64,000 nt of DNA from Pseudomonas sp. PB101 (GTDB lineage Bacteria > Pseudomonadota > Gammaproteobacteria > Pseudomonadales > Pseudomonadaceae): positions 186,001 to 250,000 of the forward strand of contig NZ_RWIR01000007.1 of the NCBI RefSeq assembly GCF_009764265.1, in the 5' to 3' direction. The first letter of the stretch is position 1. Each line of letters starts with the position of its first letter. This document shows positions 24,071-34,355 of the stretch, piece by piece. Under the pieces are notes generated by a model that worked only from the letters and a program-made list of their open reading frames with translations, was not told the origin of the DNA and did not search any database. The position numbers and the translations under genes were made by a program.

Positions 24071-24172
24071 GATCAGCATCCTGTGTTCTGACTTGCAGAC
24101 CTTCATCTTGCCTGCATCGTCGCTTCACGGGAACAGTGGCGTTTGGGCAATACATTGAATTGCAGAAAGACC

Positions 24173-24264
24173 CTGTGGGAGCGGGCTTGCCCGCGATAGC
24201 GGTGTGTCAGACACCATAGATGTCGACTGTAAGTCCGTCATCGCGGGCAAGCCCGCTCCCACAG
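24173..24264. repeat. REPIN
   Basis: CTGTGGGAGCGGGCTTGCCC (from 24174) and its inverse ending at 24264 flank a spacer, between amn and the AidB-type gene. Confidence 0.9.
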
Positions 24265-24291
24265 TAGTTTGCAGTGTTTGATCAACCGTGA

Positions 24292-25941
24292 TCAGAAACC
24301 CTGTGGCGTCGAGCGGGCGACAATCGCTTCCACATCCAGCCCGCGTGGCAATGCGCCGTAGACCCGGCCGCCACCGCCCAGACGACTGGCAATAAACGCA
24401 TCACTGACCACCGAATTCCCCGCTTCCAGCAACAACTTCGCCTGCAACCCCAGAGCAATATCTTCAGTCAATTGCCGGGCACGGTACTGAATGTCGCTGG
24501 TGTCCTTGAAGGCCACCTGCAATTGATGGATATGCGCAGCCAGGCGCTTGTCGCCATGGCCATCGCCCAACTCGCTGAACAGTGCGTCAAGCACACCCGG
24601 CTCTTTCGACAGGGCTCGCAGCACATCCAGGCACTGCACGTTACCGGAACCTTCCCACGTCGAATTCACCGGTGCCTCGCGGTAAAGCCGCGGCAGGATG
24701 CTGTCTTCGACATAACCCGCGCCGCCCATGCATTCAGCCGCTTCGTTGATCATCGCCGGGGCTCGTTTGCAGATCCAGTACTTGCCCACTGCCGTCACCA
24801 GCCGGGCGAACCTGGCTTCCTGCGAGTCATCCAGATGATCCAGCGCCTTGCCCATGCGCAGGCTCAATGCCAGGGCGGCTTCGCTTTCCAGCGCCAGATC
24901 CGCCAGCACGTTCTGCATCAACGGCAGCTCGCTGAGCCACTTGCCGCCGACCGAACGGTGCGCGCAATGATGGCTGGCCTGGGTCAGCGCCTGGCGCATC
25001 AGCGAGCTGGACCCGACCATGCAATCGAAGCGGGTCATGGCGACCATCTCGATGATCGTCGGGACGCCTCGGCCCTCTTCACCGACCATCCACGCCAGCG
25101 CGCCACGGAACTCCACTTCGCTGGAAGCGTTGGAACAGTTGCCGAGCTTGTTCTTCAAACGCTGGATGTAGAACTGATTGCGCGTGTCGTCCGGACGATG
25201 GCGCGGCAGCAGGAAACAGGTCAGGCCCTTGTCGGTCTGCGCCAGTGTCAGGAAGGCGTCGCACATCGGCGCCGAGCAAAACCACTTGTGCCCCACCAGC
25301 TCATAAGCCTGGCCCGGACCGCTGGCACCGACCGGATAAGCCTTGGTGGTATTGGCCCGCACATCGGTGCCGCCCTGTTTCTCGGTCATGGCCATGCCGA
25401 TGGTGACTCCGGCCTTGTGGGCCATGCCGACGTTGCGCGGGTCGTATTCGGTGGCGAGGATTTTCGGCAGCCACTTTTCCGCCAGGTCCGGTTGCAGGCG
25501 CATGGCCGGCACACTGGCGAAGGTCATGGTCAATGGACAACCACTGCCGGCTTCGGCCTGGCTGTGCAGATACGACATCGAAGCGCGGGCGACATGGGCG
25601 CCGTCCTGCGGGTGTGCCCAAGGCAGCGAGGTCAGGCCGTGCTCCACCGCAGTGCGCATCAATTGGTGATAAGCCGGATGAAATTCCACCAGATCGATAC
25701 GATGACCGAAGCGGTCATGGCTGTTGAACACCGGCTTGTTCTGATTGGCGAGGAACCCGGCCTCCATCAACGGGCCACCGGCCAGTGCGCCATAGGCGTC
25801 GATCCGCGATTCGGCCCAGCCGGCCCCGAAGCGTCGCGACCATTCCTGCAACGGCAAGTCGATGCGGTACAGGTTGGCGCCATCCAGTGATGGTGGCTGG
25901 TTGGTGACTTCGTGGGTTTCGGCGAACTGATGCAGGTTCAT
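24292..25941 (-). CDS. AidB-type acyl-CoA dehydrogenase family flavoprotein
   Basis: A 549-residue FAD protein resembling E. coli AidB. Shared signatures include MTEKQGGTDVRANTT (flavin and active-site loop), VGHKWFCSAPMCDAF, NKLGNCSNASSEVEF, MTRFDCMVG and LYREAPVNSTWEGSGNVQCL. AidB belongs to the adaptive response to alkylating agents and binds DNA. This copy has no ada or alkB beside it, so an acyl-CoA dehydrogenase role is also open. ATG 25941 was chosen because AAAGGAG stands seven bases before it. Single-gene unit downstream of the sensor kinase. Confidence 0.85.
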   Translation of the reverse strand: MNLHQFAETHEVTNQPPSLDGANLYRIDLPLQEWSRRFGAGWAESRIDAYGALAGGPLMEAGFLANQNKPVFNSHDRFGHRIDLVEFHPAYHQLMRTAVEHGLTSLPWAHPQDGAHVARASMSYLHSQAEAGSGCPLTMTFASVPAMRLQPDLAEKWLPKILATEYDPRNVGMAHKAGVTIGMAMTEKQGGTDVRANTTKAYPVGASGPGQAYELVGHKWFCSAPMCDAFLTLAQTDKGLTCFLLPRHRPDDTRNQFYIQRLKNKLGNCSNASSEVEFRGALAWMVGEEGRGVPTIIEMVAMTRFDCMVGSSSLMRQALTQASHHCAHRSVGGKWLSELPLMQNVLADLALESEAALALSLRMGKALDHLDDSQEARFARLVTAVGKYWICKRAPAMINEAAECMGGAGYVEDSILPRLYREAPVNSTWEGSGNVQCLDVLRALSKEPGVLDALFSELGDGHGDKRLAAHIHQLQVAFKDTSDIQYRARQLTEDIALGLQAKLLLEAGNSVVSDAFIASRLGGGGRVYGALPRGLDVEAIVARSTPQGF

Positions 25942-26015
25942 GACAGGGCTCCTTTGGTCGGCCAAGGGAATTCAGTTAAGCACCGCCCCTCGGCCGATCA
26001 AAGTGTCATATCCGC

Positions 26016-28400
26016 CTAACTGTCGGCGCTTTCGCCCTGCTGCGGGCAGAGCACGCGACGGTAGAGCGCGGCCTGCAAGTCTTCGAATTTCACCGGTTTG
26101 CTCAAGTAATCGATCAGCGCGCCGGTCGGGCAGCGTTCTCGGTCACCGCTCAGGGCGATCATGAACAACGGCAGTTCGGCACAGCCCGGCAACTCGCGGA
26201 TGCGGCAGCACAGCGACTCACCGTCCTGAAGCGGCAACTGACAATCGACCAGCACCGCGTCAAACACTTCGCGCTGCAAGAGATCGAGCGCGACATCGGT
26301 GCTGTCAGCCGTGCGTATGCGAAAACCCAGTTTGAGCAACATGCCGCGCATCACCAACTGGCTGACGCCGTTGTCATCCACCAACAGCACGGCACAATCC
26401 CCAGGCAAGCGCAGGCGCGGAAAGTCCCGGGACATCAACGGCGTCACCGGACGTTGGGCCACCGGCAGCCCGACCTCCACATCCAGTTGAAACCGACTGC
26501 CACGGCCTGGTTCGGAGCGATGTGTCAGGCGCCCACCGAGCAATTCGACCAACTGTCGGCAAATCGCCAGGCCAACACCCAGGCCACCGTATTCACGGGT
26601 CATCGAACCGTCGAGCTGGAAGAACCGCTGATACATCGTGGCCTCCCCCAGATCGGTGAAGCCGATGCCGGTGTCGATCACCGCAAAGGTCAACGCCAGC
26701 CGGTCGGGCTCAATGGCCTTGCCGGTCACCCGCAGGGCCAGGCCACCGACCTTGGTGAACTTGATGGCGTTATCCAGCAAACATTCCAGGCATTGCGCAA
26801 TCTTGAGGTTGTCGCCGTGCAAGCGATCCGGCACCCCGGTTGCCACGTCGATCTTGAAGTCCAGCGACTTGCCCGATGCGTTGCCCTCGAACTGCGTGCG
26901 CAGTGCCTCGACCATGCCGCGCAAGCTGAAGGTGTCGGCCGAGGCCTTGAGTTTGCCGGCCTGCAATTCGGTGAGGGTGAGGATGCCGTTGACCATGCGC
27001 ATCATGTCCCGCGCCGAGCCCGAAGCCGTCTGCTGATACTGCTCGAGTTCCGGCTCCATTTCGACCGTCTGCATCAGCTCCAGCGAACCGATCACACCGT
27101 TCATGGGGGTCCGCAGTTCATGGGTCAGGGTGGCGAGGAATTCGTCCTTGAGCTTGTTACTGCGAGCCAGTTGCTGGTTGAGCACTTCAAGCTTCTGGCT
27201 GGCGTCGAACAGCGTTTGCGCCTGCTGCTCGCGCATGGCGTTGATGCGGTCGGCCAGCGCCAGGGACAGCAACGCCACTTCGATGGCCGAGCCGATCTGG
27301 CTGGAATACATGGTCAGGAATACGTTCGGCAGGTAGCCCAGTACCATCAGCGTATTGACGATGCCGCCGAGCAAAAACGCCGACCAGGCAATGATGAAAT
27401 ATCGCGCAACGCGCAGGCCCCGCAGCCAGGCAAAGATCCCGGCGGCAAAAATCACCACGGTGAACGTCAGTGCCAGCGCCGTGGCCAGGCGCAGGGCCAG
27501 GGCATAACTGGTCATCAATGACAGGCCGATCACCAGCGCACCGAAGGCAACCAGCGCCAACAACAAGCGGTCGAGCCAGCGACTGTGGGTAGCCATTTGC
27601 AGGAAGCTGCGGGCGAACTGACTGCCGAACAGCCCCGCACAGCCGATGAAAAACGGCGTCGCGGCGTTGGCCCACCATGGATTGTCCGGCCAGAAATACT
27701 GCACGGCCGCCCCGTTTACCGACAGCTGATACAGGCCGAACGAGGCGATATAGAAGATGTAGTAGAGGTAACTGGTGTCGCGCACGCTGAGGTAGATGAA
27801 CAGGTTGTAGACCAGCATCCCCAGCAGCACGCCGTAGATCAGCCCCAGTACATAGAGGCGCACGGGCTGCTCTTCGAGGTAGGCGGTGCTTGACCACAAA
27901 GTGACCGGAGCCTGGATCGAGCCTTCGCTTTGCAAGCGCAGGAACAGGGTTTGCGCCTGGTCAGGCTTGAACGTCAGGTCGAACAGATAGTTGTTCTGGC
28001 GAATTTCGCGGCTGGCGAACGGCAAGGCATCGCCGGTCCGCCTGACCAACTGATAGTTGCCGGCCGCATCGGGCAAATAGAGATCGAGATGATCGAGGGG
28101 CGGATAGGCCAGTTCCAGCAACCAGGTCCGTTGCGCCGCCGGATTGGCCGGACGGTAATGCAGGTCGATTTTCAGCCAGAACACCGAACGCGAGTACCCG
28201 GCGTTGAGCGTGTCTTTGTTGTGCGCCTTGAAGTTGCCGGCCGCCGCTTGCGCACGGATATCCGCGATGGTTGCCTGACCACCTGCGTCCTCGTAGACCT
28301 GCAGGGTTCGGCCCAAGGGGAGGCTTTGAGTGAACTCATCGAACTCGACGGCGTTTGCCAGGAGGGGCAAACACAATAGCAACATCAGCAAATAGCGCAT
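26016..28400 (-). CDS. Hybrid sensor histidine kinase with 7TMR-DISM sensor
   Basis: A 794-residue membrane kinase. Order: signal peptide (1-17), periplasmic DISMED2-type beta domain (about 20-175), seven transmembrane helices (about 183-385), coiled linker, HisKA with phospho-acceptor H427 in THELRTPMNG, HATPase with DNAIKFT and GGLGVGLAICRQLVELLGG, and a C-terminal receiver with aspartate in VLVDCQLP near 722 and SKPVKF near 770. This is the RetS/LadS-like layout that senses carbohydrate-type ligands and relays phosphate to a further partner. No response regulator gene adjoins, so it is an orphan kinase. Confidence 0.9.
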   Translation of the reverse strand: MRYLLMLLLCLPLLANAVEFDEFTQSLPLGRTLQVYEDAGGQATIADIRAQAAAGNFKAHNKDTLNAGYSRSVFWLKIDLHYRPANPAAQRTWLLELAYPPLDHLDLYLPDAAGNYQLVRRTGDALPFASREIRQNNYLFDLTFKPDQAQTLFLRLQSEGSIQAPVTLWSSTAYLEEQPVRLYVLGLIYGVLLGMLVYNLFIYLSVRDTSYLYYIFYIASFGLYQLSVNGAAVQYFWPDNPWWANAATPFFIGCAGLFGSQFARSFLQMATHSRWLDRLLLALVAFGALVIGLSLMTSYALALRLATALALTFTVVIFAAGIFAWLRGLRVARYFIIAWSAFLLGGIVNTLMVLGYLPNVFLTMYSSQIGSAIEVALLSLALADRINAMREQQAQTLFDASQKLEVLNQQLARSNKLKDEFLATLTHELRTPMNGVIGSLELMQTVEMEPELEQYQQTASGSARDMMRMVNGILTLTELQAGKLKASADTFSLRGMVEALRTQFEGNASGKSLDFKIDVATGVPDRLHGDNLKIAQCLECLLDNAIKFTKVGGLALRVTGKAIEPDRLALTFAVIDTGIGFTDLGEATMYQRFFQLDGSMTREYGGLGVGLAICRQLVELLGGRLTHRSEPGRGSRFQLDVEVGLPVAQRPVTPLMSRDFPRLRLPGDCAVLLVDDNGVSQLVMRGMLLKLGFRIRTADSTDVALDLLQREVFDAVLVDCQLPLQDGESLCCRIRELPGCAELPLFMIALSGDRERCPTGALIDYLSKPVKFEDLQAALYRRVLCPQQGESADS

Positions 28401-28610
28401 TGAAGCCCCAGCGTGGCCTGTCCGGTTCTGTCAGGAAGCCCCCCATTCCTTTTGAGCAGACGTAAAACCGGTATCACCTGTTATTGGTTTGGATCCACTC
28501 TAGCATAGCCGTTGATGGCCATTAAACACCATTGAAATTTTTCCTACAGAGGCTCTAGAACGGGCGTCTCAGAGCAGCTCCGGGAAGGCATTTTGTGGTT
28601 GGCAAGTCAC

Positions 28611-28734
28611 TGTGGCGAGGGGGCTTGCCCCCGTTCGGCTGCGCAGCAGTCGTGAAACCCGCCAACGCGTTGAACCAGGCAGGTTATGGGGGGCCGCTTC
28701 GCGACCCAACGGGGGCAAGCCCCCTCGCCACAAT
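28611..28734. repeat. REP doublet, variant type
   Basis: TGTGGCGAGGGGGCTTGCCC (28611 onward) and its inverse ending near 28734 enclose about 75 bases. It is a different REP class from the GTGGGAGC copies. The gene-free stretch 28,401-28,796 contains nothing else convincing apart from the thiD leader. Confidence 0.85.
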
Positions 28735-28796
28735 GTATCGATTAACCGCACCGCCACAACACCCGAAAAACAGGTTTGGTGGTAAGCTCGCGCACC

Positions 28797-29594
28797 ATGA
28801 ATATCTACAGCTCACGCCCCGTTGTCCTCTGTCTCTCCGGCCACGACCCAAGTGGTGGCGCCGGCTTGCAGGCAGATATCGAAGCCCTGCTCGCTCAGGG
28901 TTGCCATGCGGCTCCGGCCGTCACCGCGCTGACCGTGCAAGACACCGTCAATGTCACTGACTTCCGTGTCCTCGACCGTGAGTGGGTACTGGCCCAGGCC
29001 AATGCCGTACTCAACGATTCCGAAGTCGCGGCGGTCAAACTGGGCATGCTCGGTTCGCTGGAAATGGTCGACACCGTTGTCGAACTGCTTTCGGCGCACC
29101 CGCACCTGCCGGTGGTCTGCGACCCGGTGCTGCGCGCCGGCGGCGGCGGACGCCTGGGCAAGGACGAAGTCGGCTATGCCATGCGCGAACGCCTGCTGCC
29201 CTTGTCGATCATTGCGACCCCCAACCTTCCCGAAGCCCGAATCCTCGCCGAACTGCCCGAAGGCACCGCGGACGAGTGCGCTGAAAAACTCCTGCCGTTC
29301 GTCAAACACCTGCTGATCACCGGCGGCCATGGCGACGAAACCGAAATCCACAACCGCCTGTACAGCCGCGATGGCCTGCGCGAAACCTTTACCTGCCAGC
29401 GCTTGCCAGGCAGCTATCACGGTTCCGGTTGCACCCTGGCCAGCGCGCTGGCCGGTCGTCTGGCCCAGGGCGAAAACCTCGCCAGTGCCGTGCAGACCGC
29501 GCTTAACTACACGTGGCGCACCCTGCGTGACGCCGAGCAACTGGGCAAAGGCCAGTTCGTGCCGCGCCGCTTGCCACTGGATTTCTGTTCGTAA
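28797..29594 (+). CDS. thiD: Hydroxymethylpyrimidine/phosphomethylpyrimidine kinase
   Basis: A 265-residue ribokinase-family enzyme that phosphorylates HMP and HMP-P in thiamine synthesis. It shows [19 protein letters not shown] at the start, [15 protein letters not shown] near 110, and the nucleotide/anion-hole motif [14 protein letters not shown] with a catalytic-type Cys in place of the more usual Asp. ATG 28797 gives the family N-terminus. The ribosome site is weak. thiE follows after 31 bases. No TPP riboswitch was recognised in the leader. Confidence 0.92.
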   Translation: MNIYSSRPVVLCLSGHDPSGGAGLQADIEALLAQGCHAAPAVTALTVQDTVNVTDFRVLDREWVLAQANAVLNDSEVAAVKLGMLGSLEMVDTVVELLSAHPHLPVVCDPVLRAGGGGRLGKDEVGYAMRERLLPLSIIATPNLPEARILAELPEGTADECAEKLLPFVKHLLITGGHGDETEIHNRLYSRDGLRETFTCQRLPGSYHGSGCTLASALAGRLAQGENLASAVQTALNYTWRTLRDAEQLGKGQFVPRRLPLDFCS

Positions 29595-29625
29595 CTTCTA
29601 TTTGCATTGCGGTGAGGCTTGTCCG

Positions 29626-30249
29626 ATGAAACTACGTGGCCTGTACGCCATTACCGACAGTCATTTGCTGGACGGCAAGTTGCTCAAGTACGTGGAGGCG
29701 GCGCTGGAAGGCGGCGTCACCTTGCTGCAATACCGCGACAAGAGCAGTGACGAGGCCCGCCGCCTGCGCGAAGCCGAAGCCTTGCGCGGGCTGTGCGAAC
29801 GCTACAAGACGCAGTTGATCATCAACGACGACGCCGAGTTGGCTGCACGCCTGAACGTGGGCGTGCACCTGGGCCAGACTGATGGCCCGCTGACTCCTGC
29901 CCGTGCACTGCTCGGGCGCCAGGCGATCATCGGTTCGACCTGCCACGCGCAGCTCGAACTGGCCGAACAGGCTGCAAAGGAAGGTGCCAGCTACGTCGCC
30001 TTCGGCCGCTTCTTCAATTCAAACACCAAACCCGGCGCACCGACTTGCAGCCTCGACCTGCTCGACCAGGCCCGCAAGCAGCTGCACCTGCCAATCTGCG
30101 CGATCGGCGGCATCACCCTGGATAACGCCGCCCCACTGGTGGCCCATGGCGTCGATCTGCTGGCGGTGGTGCATGGCCTGTTCGGTGCCGAGAACACGGC
30201 TGAGGTGACCCGCCGCGCCCGCGCCTTCAACGAACTGTTTTCCATTTAA
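29626..30249 (+). CDS. thiE: Thiamine-phosphate synthase
   Basis: A 207-residue TIM-barrel enzyme that joins HMP-pyrophosphate and thiazole phosphate to thiamine monophosphate. Conserved parts: [47 protein letters not shown] and [12 protein letters not shown] for the phosphate loops. ATG 29626 follows GGTGAGG. The thiD-thiE-hemL order is standard in Pseudomonas. Confidence 0.94.
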   Translation: MKLRGLYAITDSHLLDGKLLKYVEAALEGGVTLLQYRDKSSDEARRLREAEALRGLCERYKTQLIINDDAELAARLNVGVHLGQTDGPLTPARALLGRQAIIGSTCHAQLELAEQAAKEGASYVAFGRFFNSNTKPGAPTCSLDLLDQARKQLHLPICAIGGITLDNAAPLVAHGVDLLAVVHGLFGAENTAEVTRRARAFNELFSI

Positions 30250-30277
30250 GCTTTAAATCTGATTTGAGAGCCCGATC

Positions 30278-31561
30278 ATGTCTCGTTCCGAAACGCTGTT
30301 TGCCAATGCCCAGAAACACATTCCCGGTGGCGTGAACTCGCCGGTTCGCGCGTTCAAGAGCGTCGGCGGCACGCCGTTGTTCTTCAAGCACGCCGAAGGC
30401 GCCTACGTCACCGACGAAGACGACAAGCGCTATGTGGATTACGTTGGTTCCTGGGGCCCGATGATTCTCGGCCACAGCCACCCGGACGTACTGGACGCCG
30501 TGCGCAAACAGCTTGAGCACGGCCTGTCCTACGGCGCCCCGACCGAGATGGAAACGCAGATGGCCGATCTGGTCTGCTCGCTCGTGCCGTCGATGGAAAT
30601 GGTGCGCATGGTCAGCTCCGGCACCGAGGCGACCATGAGCGCCATTCGCCTGGCCCGTGGTTTCACCGGCCGCGACAGCATCATCAAGTTCGAAGGCTGC
30701 TACCACGGTCACTCCGACAGCCTGCTGGTCAAGGCCGGCTCCGGCGCACTGACCCAAGGCGTACCGAGCTCGGCCGGTGTACCGGCAGCGTTCGCCAAAC
30801 ACACCCTGACCCTGCCCTTCAACGACATCGATGCCGTTGAAACCATGCTCGCCGAAGTCGGCCAGGACGTCGCCTGCATCATCGTCGAGCCAGTGGCCGG
30901 CAACATGAACTGCGTGCCGCCGGCACCGGGCTTCCTCGAAGGCCTGCGGACCCTGTGCGACAAGCACGGCGTGGTGCTGATTTTCGACGAAGTGATGACC
31001 GGTTTCCGCGTCGCCCTCGGCGGTGCCCAGGCGTACTACGGCGTGACGCCGGACCTGACCACCTTCGGCAAGATCATCGGTGGCGGCATGCCGGTCGGCT
31101 GCTTCGGCGGCAAGCGGGAAATCATGCAGCGCATCGCTCCGCTGGGCCCGGTCTACCAGGCCGGCACGCTGTCCGGCAACCCGCTGGCGATGGCCGCCGG
31201 CCTGACCACCCTGCGCCTTATCAGCCGCCCGGGCTTCCACGCCGAGCTGACCGACTACACCACTCGCCTGCTCGACGGCCTGCAACAGCGCGCCGATGCG
31301 GCCGGCATTCCGTTCGTGACCACTCAGGCCGGCGGCATGTTCGGCTTGTACTTCAGCGGCGCCGACGACATTGTCACTTTCGATGACGTGATGGCCAGCG
31401 ACGCAGCCCTGTTCGGCCGTTTCTTCCACCTGATGCTGGAAGGTGGCGTGTACCTGGCACCGAGTGCCTTCGAAGCCGGTTTCACTTCGATCGCCCACGG
31501 CGAAGCCGAACTGAAGCTGACCCTGGACGCCGCCGAGCGTGCCTTCGCTGCCTTGAAGTAA
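30278..31561 (+). CDS. hemL: Glutamate-1-semialdehyde 2,1-aminomutase
   Basis: A 427-residue class III aminotransferase-fold enzyme that makes 5-aminolevulinate for haem. The PLP lysine is K265 in [11 protein letters not shown]. Other landmarks are the N-terminal [37 protein letters not shown] and [11 protein letters not shown]. It starts 28 bases after thiE. A stable hairpin at 31571 follows the stop. Confidence 0.96.
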   Translation: MSRSETLFANAQKHIPGGVNSPVRAFKSVGGTPLFFKHAEGAYVTDEDDKRYVDYVGSWGPMILGHSHPDVLDAVRKQLEHGLSYGAPTEMETQMADLVCSLVPSMEMVRMVSSGTEATMSAIRLARGFTGRDSIIKFEGCYHGHSDSLLVKAGSGALTQGVPSSAGVPAAFAKHTLTLPFNDIDAVETMLAEVGQDVACIIVEPVAGNMNCVPPAPGFLEGLRTLCDKHGVVLIFDEVMTGFRVALGGAQAYYGVTPDLTTFGKIIGGGMPVGCFGGKREIMQRIAPLGPVYQAGTLSGNPLAMAAGLTTLRLISRPGFHAELTDYTTRLLDGLQQRADAAGIPFVTTQAGGMFGLYFSGADDIVTFDDVMASDAALFGRFFHLMLEGGVYLAPSAFEAGFTSIAHGEAELKLTLDAAERAFAALK

Positions 31562-31570
31562 CGCTGTAGC

Positions 31571-31598
31571 GCTGACGTTGGCCACGGCCAGCGTCAGC
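31571..31598 (+). terminator. Stem-loop after hemL
   Basis: GCTGACGtTGGC-cacg-GCCAgCGTCAGC: a 12-base stem with one mismatch, then CTTTC. The position suits termination of thiD-thiE-hemL, though the T-run is short. Confidence 0.55.
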
Positions 31599-31785
31599 TT
31601 TCACCTACATGCCCGCCTGCATTCCTACAGTTTCAGCAAAAATCCCCCGCAAAACGGGAGATATATTTCCCGCGCAGCAGAAAAACGAGTAAAGACTTTG
31701 TAAGGTTGGCCCTGCTTATTTCATAATGCGCGCTTATTGGATCCCTCGATGGGTCCGCGCGCCCTTCAGAGGTAAGTCGATTCCC

Positions 31786-32340
31786 ATGAACCGCACCGGC
31801 CGCACCCTTGCACTGGGCTGCCTGTTGCTTCTTCAGCCCCTGCTCGCGCAAGCACAAGCAGGCGGCAACTCGTTGTTAATCCCAGCGATGGGTCGCTGCA
31901 CCCTCAATACCCAGCCGCAAGACCTGGAACAGGCGCTCGCCGCCTGCCAGAAAGCGTCGGATGAAGGGGATGCGCAAGCGCAATACGAGTTGGGTGAGTT
32001 CTACTACGAAGGCAAAAACGCACCGCGCGACCTCAATCAAGCCCTGAGCTTTTTCGAAAAAGCTTCACTGCAAGGCCACGCCCAGGCGCAATTCAAGCTC
32101 GGTACCATGTTCTTCCACGGCGAAGGCGTGCCGGCCAACAATGTTCAGGCATACATCCTGCTGAAGATGGCCGCGGTCAACGGTGCTGAAGATGCACTGG
32201 ACACTGCCGACGAAGTCACCGAAAAGATGCCCCGCGAAGAACTCGAAGTCGCCACCCAGGTGCTCGGGCAAATATTCCGTAAATATTTGATGGAATTGCA
32301 GAGCGCTGACGGGCGTACGCCTTTCGCACCTCTTCCCTGA
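31786..32340 (+). CDS. Secreted Sel1/tetratricopeptide-repeat protein
   Basis: A 184-residue exported protein. A signal peptide (TLALGCLLLLQPLLAQAQA) is followed by Sel1-like repeats: AQAQYELGEFYYEGKNAPRD, then AQAQFKLGTMFFHGEGVPAN, each about 36 residues. Such helical repeat proteins scaffold periplasmic or envelope protein contacts; the specific partner is unknown. ATG 31786 directly precedes the signal peptide; the best ribosome site (AGAGGT) is somewhat distant. Convergent with the DUF1820 gene. Confidence 0.82.
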   Translation: MNRTGRTLALGCLLLLQPLLAQAQAGGNSLLIPAMGRCTLNTQPQDLEQALAACQKASDEGDAQAQYELGEFYYEGKNAPRDLNQALSFFEKASLQGHAQAQFKLGTMFFHGEGVPANNVQAYILLKMAAVNGAEDALDTADEVTEKMPREELEVATQVLGQIFRKYLMELQSADGRTPFAPLP

Positions 32341-32349
32341 CAGCGCTGC

Positions 32350-32679
32350 TTACTTCTCAGGCATCGGCATCGGAAACGGCATGACATTGCCGACCGCGCC
32401 ACGGGCTTCGCTGATTTTCGGCGTCCCCAGACGCTCGACTTCGTCGATGCGCACGATCGAATGCATCGGCACAAAACTGCGCACCACGCCTTCGAACTGA
32501 GCCTTGAGCTTTTCCTCGCTCGGATCGACGACCACTTGCGTGCGCTCGCCAAAGACGAACTCTTCCACTTCCAGAAAGCCCCACAGATCACTTTGATAGA
32601 TCTGCTTGGCGTACATTTCGAACACCTGGCCCTGGTTGAGGAAAATCACCTTGTAGATTGGAGCTTCACGTTTGGTCAT
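32350..32679 (-). CDS. DUF1820 family protein
   Basis: A 109-residue protein of the DUF1820 family, found next to miaB in many gamma-proteobacteria; function unknown. It begins MTKREAPIYKVIFLNQGQVF, has a conserved core (WGFLEVEEFVFGE, VVDPSEEKL), and ends in a proline/methionine-rich tail. The frame stays open far upstream through the antisense of miaB, but the real start is ATG 32679, which gives the family N-terminus. Divergent from miaB. Confidence 0.85.
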   Translation of the reverse strand: MTKREAPIYKVIFLNQGQVFEMYAKQIYQSDLWGFLEVEEFVFGERTQVVVDPSEEKLKAQFEGVVRSFVPMHSIVRIDEVERLGTPKISEARGAVGNVMPFPMPMPEK

Positions 32680-32814
32680 GGCAGGCGAGCAACACATCGG
32701 GGGATAAAAATGAGGGCGCGAACTATAGCATAGCCATCGGACGCGCAGCGGTAGGAACCTGGGTACATGTTCCCTATAATGCGCGGTTCTTTGAATCACG
32801 TGATGACTCTTTCC

Positions 32815-34143
32815 ATGGCCAAGAAGCTTTACATCGAAACCCACGGTTGCCAGATGAACGAGTACGACAGCTCGCGCATGGTCGATCTGCTGGGCGAACA
32901 TCAGGCCCTGGAAGTCACCGCCCGCGCCGAAGACGCCGACGTCATCCTGCTCAACACCTGCTCGATCCGCGAACGGGCACAGGACCGGGTCTATTCCCAG
33001 CTCGGTCGCTGGCGTGAACTGAAGCTGGCCAACCCGGACATGGTGATCGCCGTCGGCGGTTGCGTGGCCAGCCAGGAAGGCGCCGCCATCCGCGATCGCG
33101 CGCCGTACGTCGACGTGGTCTTCGGCCCGCAGACCCTGCACCGCCTGCCGGAAATGATCGACGCCGCGCGCACCAGCAAACTGCCGCAAGTCGACGTCTC
33201 GTTCCCGGAAATCGAAAAATTCGACCATTTGCCCGAGCCGCGCATCGATGGCCCGAGCGCCTATGTGTCGGTGATGGAAGGTTGCAGCAAGTACTGCACC
33301 TTCTGCGTTGTGCCCTACACCCGAGGCGAAGAAGTCAGCCGGCCGTTCGACGACGTGCTTGCCGAGATCATTCACCTGGCCGAAAACGGCGTGCGCGAAG
33401 TGACGCTGCTGGGGCAGAACGTCAACGGCTATCGCGGCCTTACCCATGACGGGCGCCTGGCGGATCTGGCCGAGCTGATCCGCGTAGTCGCCGCAGTCGA
33501 TGGCATCGACCGCATCCGTTACACCACCTCGCATCCGCTGGAATTCTCCGACAGCCTGATCCAGGCCCACGCCGACGTGCCGGAACTGGTCAAGCACCTG
33601 CACTTGCCGGTGCAGTCGGGTTCGGACCGCATCCTCGCCGCGATGAAGCGCAACCACACCGCGCTGGAATACAAATCCAAACTGCGCAAGCTGCGCGCCG
33701 CGGTGCCAGGGATCTGCATCAGTTCGGACTTCATCGTCGGCTTCCCGGGCGAGACCGAGAAAGACTTCGAGCAAACCATGAAGCTGATTGCCGATGTCGG
33801 CTTCGACTTTTCCTACTCGTTCGTCTACAGCCAGCGCCCGGGCACTCCGGCCGCCGACCTCGCCGACGACACCCCGGAAGCGCTGAAAAAAGAACGCCTG
33901 AATGCCCTGCAGCATCGCCTGAACCAGCAAGGCTTCGAGATCAGCCGACAAATGGTCGGTTCGATCCAGCGCATTCTGGTAACCGATTACTCGAAAAAAG
34001 ACCCGGGCGAGCTGCAAGGCCGGACCGAGAATAACCGTATCGTCAACTTCCGCTGCGACAATCCGACCCTGATCGGCCAGTTCGCGGATGTGCACATCGA
34101 TGCCGCGCAACCGCACTCGCTGCGCGGCTCGCTAATTCAGTAA
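32815..34143 (+). CDS. miaB: tRNA-2-methylthio-N6-dimethylallyladenosine synthase
   Basis: A 442-residue radical-SAM methylthiotransferase that adds a methylthio group to i6A37 of tRNAs. N-terminal MTTase domain cysteines: [20 protein letters not shown] and AVGGCVASQ. The radical SAM cluster is CSKYCTFC. The C-terminal TRAM domain spans about 375-440. ATG 32815 matches the family start ([12 protein letters not shown]). Followed by a REPIN and the phoH-ybeY-corC-lnt operon, as usual in Pseudomonas. Confidence 0.95.
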   Translation: MAKKLYIETHGCQMNEYDSSRMVDLLGEHQALEVTARAEDADVILLNTCSIRERAQDRVYSQLGRWRELKLANPDMVIAVGGCVASQEGAAIRDRAPYVDVVFGPQTLHRLPEMIDAARTSKLPQVDVSFPEIEKFDHLPEPRIDGPSAYVSVMEGCSKYCTFCVVPYTRGEEVSRPFDDVLAEIIHLAENGVREVTLLGQNVNGYRGLTHDGRLADLAELIRVVAAVDGIDRIRYTTSHPLEFSDSLIQAHADVPELVKHLHLPVQSGSDRILAAMKRNHTALEYKSKLRKLRAAVPGICISSDFIVGFPGETEKDFEQTMKLIADVGFDFSYSFVYSQRPGTPAADLADDTPEALKKERLNALQHRLNQQGFEISRQMVGSIQRILVTDYSKKDPGELQGRTENNRIVNFRCDNPTLIGQFADVHIDAAQPHSLRGSLIQ

Positions 34144-34152
34144 CACCGATCC

Positions 34153-34244
34153 CTGTGGGAGCTGGCTTGCCAGCGATAGGGCCAGCAAGCCCGACAATGG
34201 TGTCGCCAGTTACATCGACATCGCTGGCAAGCCAGCTCCCACAG
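34153..34244. repeat. REPIN
   Basis: CTGTGGGAGCTGGCTTGCCA (from 34153) and its inverse ending near 34244, between miaB and the phoH-like gene. Confidence 0.9.
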
Positions 34245-34355
34245 TGAACTGCATTGTTCTTGAGAATGGGCTGATCCATTTAAGAGCTTTCGCACCCGCG
34301 CCACTGGCGCTATCCTTGATTCATCACTATTGCCCCAGGGCGGCTAAATACGACC

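Noticed and set aside
22649..24091. Long plus-strand frame opposite amn
   Set aside because: It mirrors a well-conserved AMP nucleosidase; the His/Gln-rich translation resembles no protein.
28401..28796. TPP riboswitch before thiD
   Set aside because: No recognisable THI-box sequence; the interval is mostly a REP doublet.
32680..34116. N-terminal extension of the DUF1820 gene
   Set aside because: The open frame continues antisense to miaB by chance; the family N-terminus begins at 32679.
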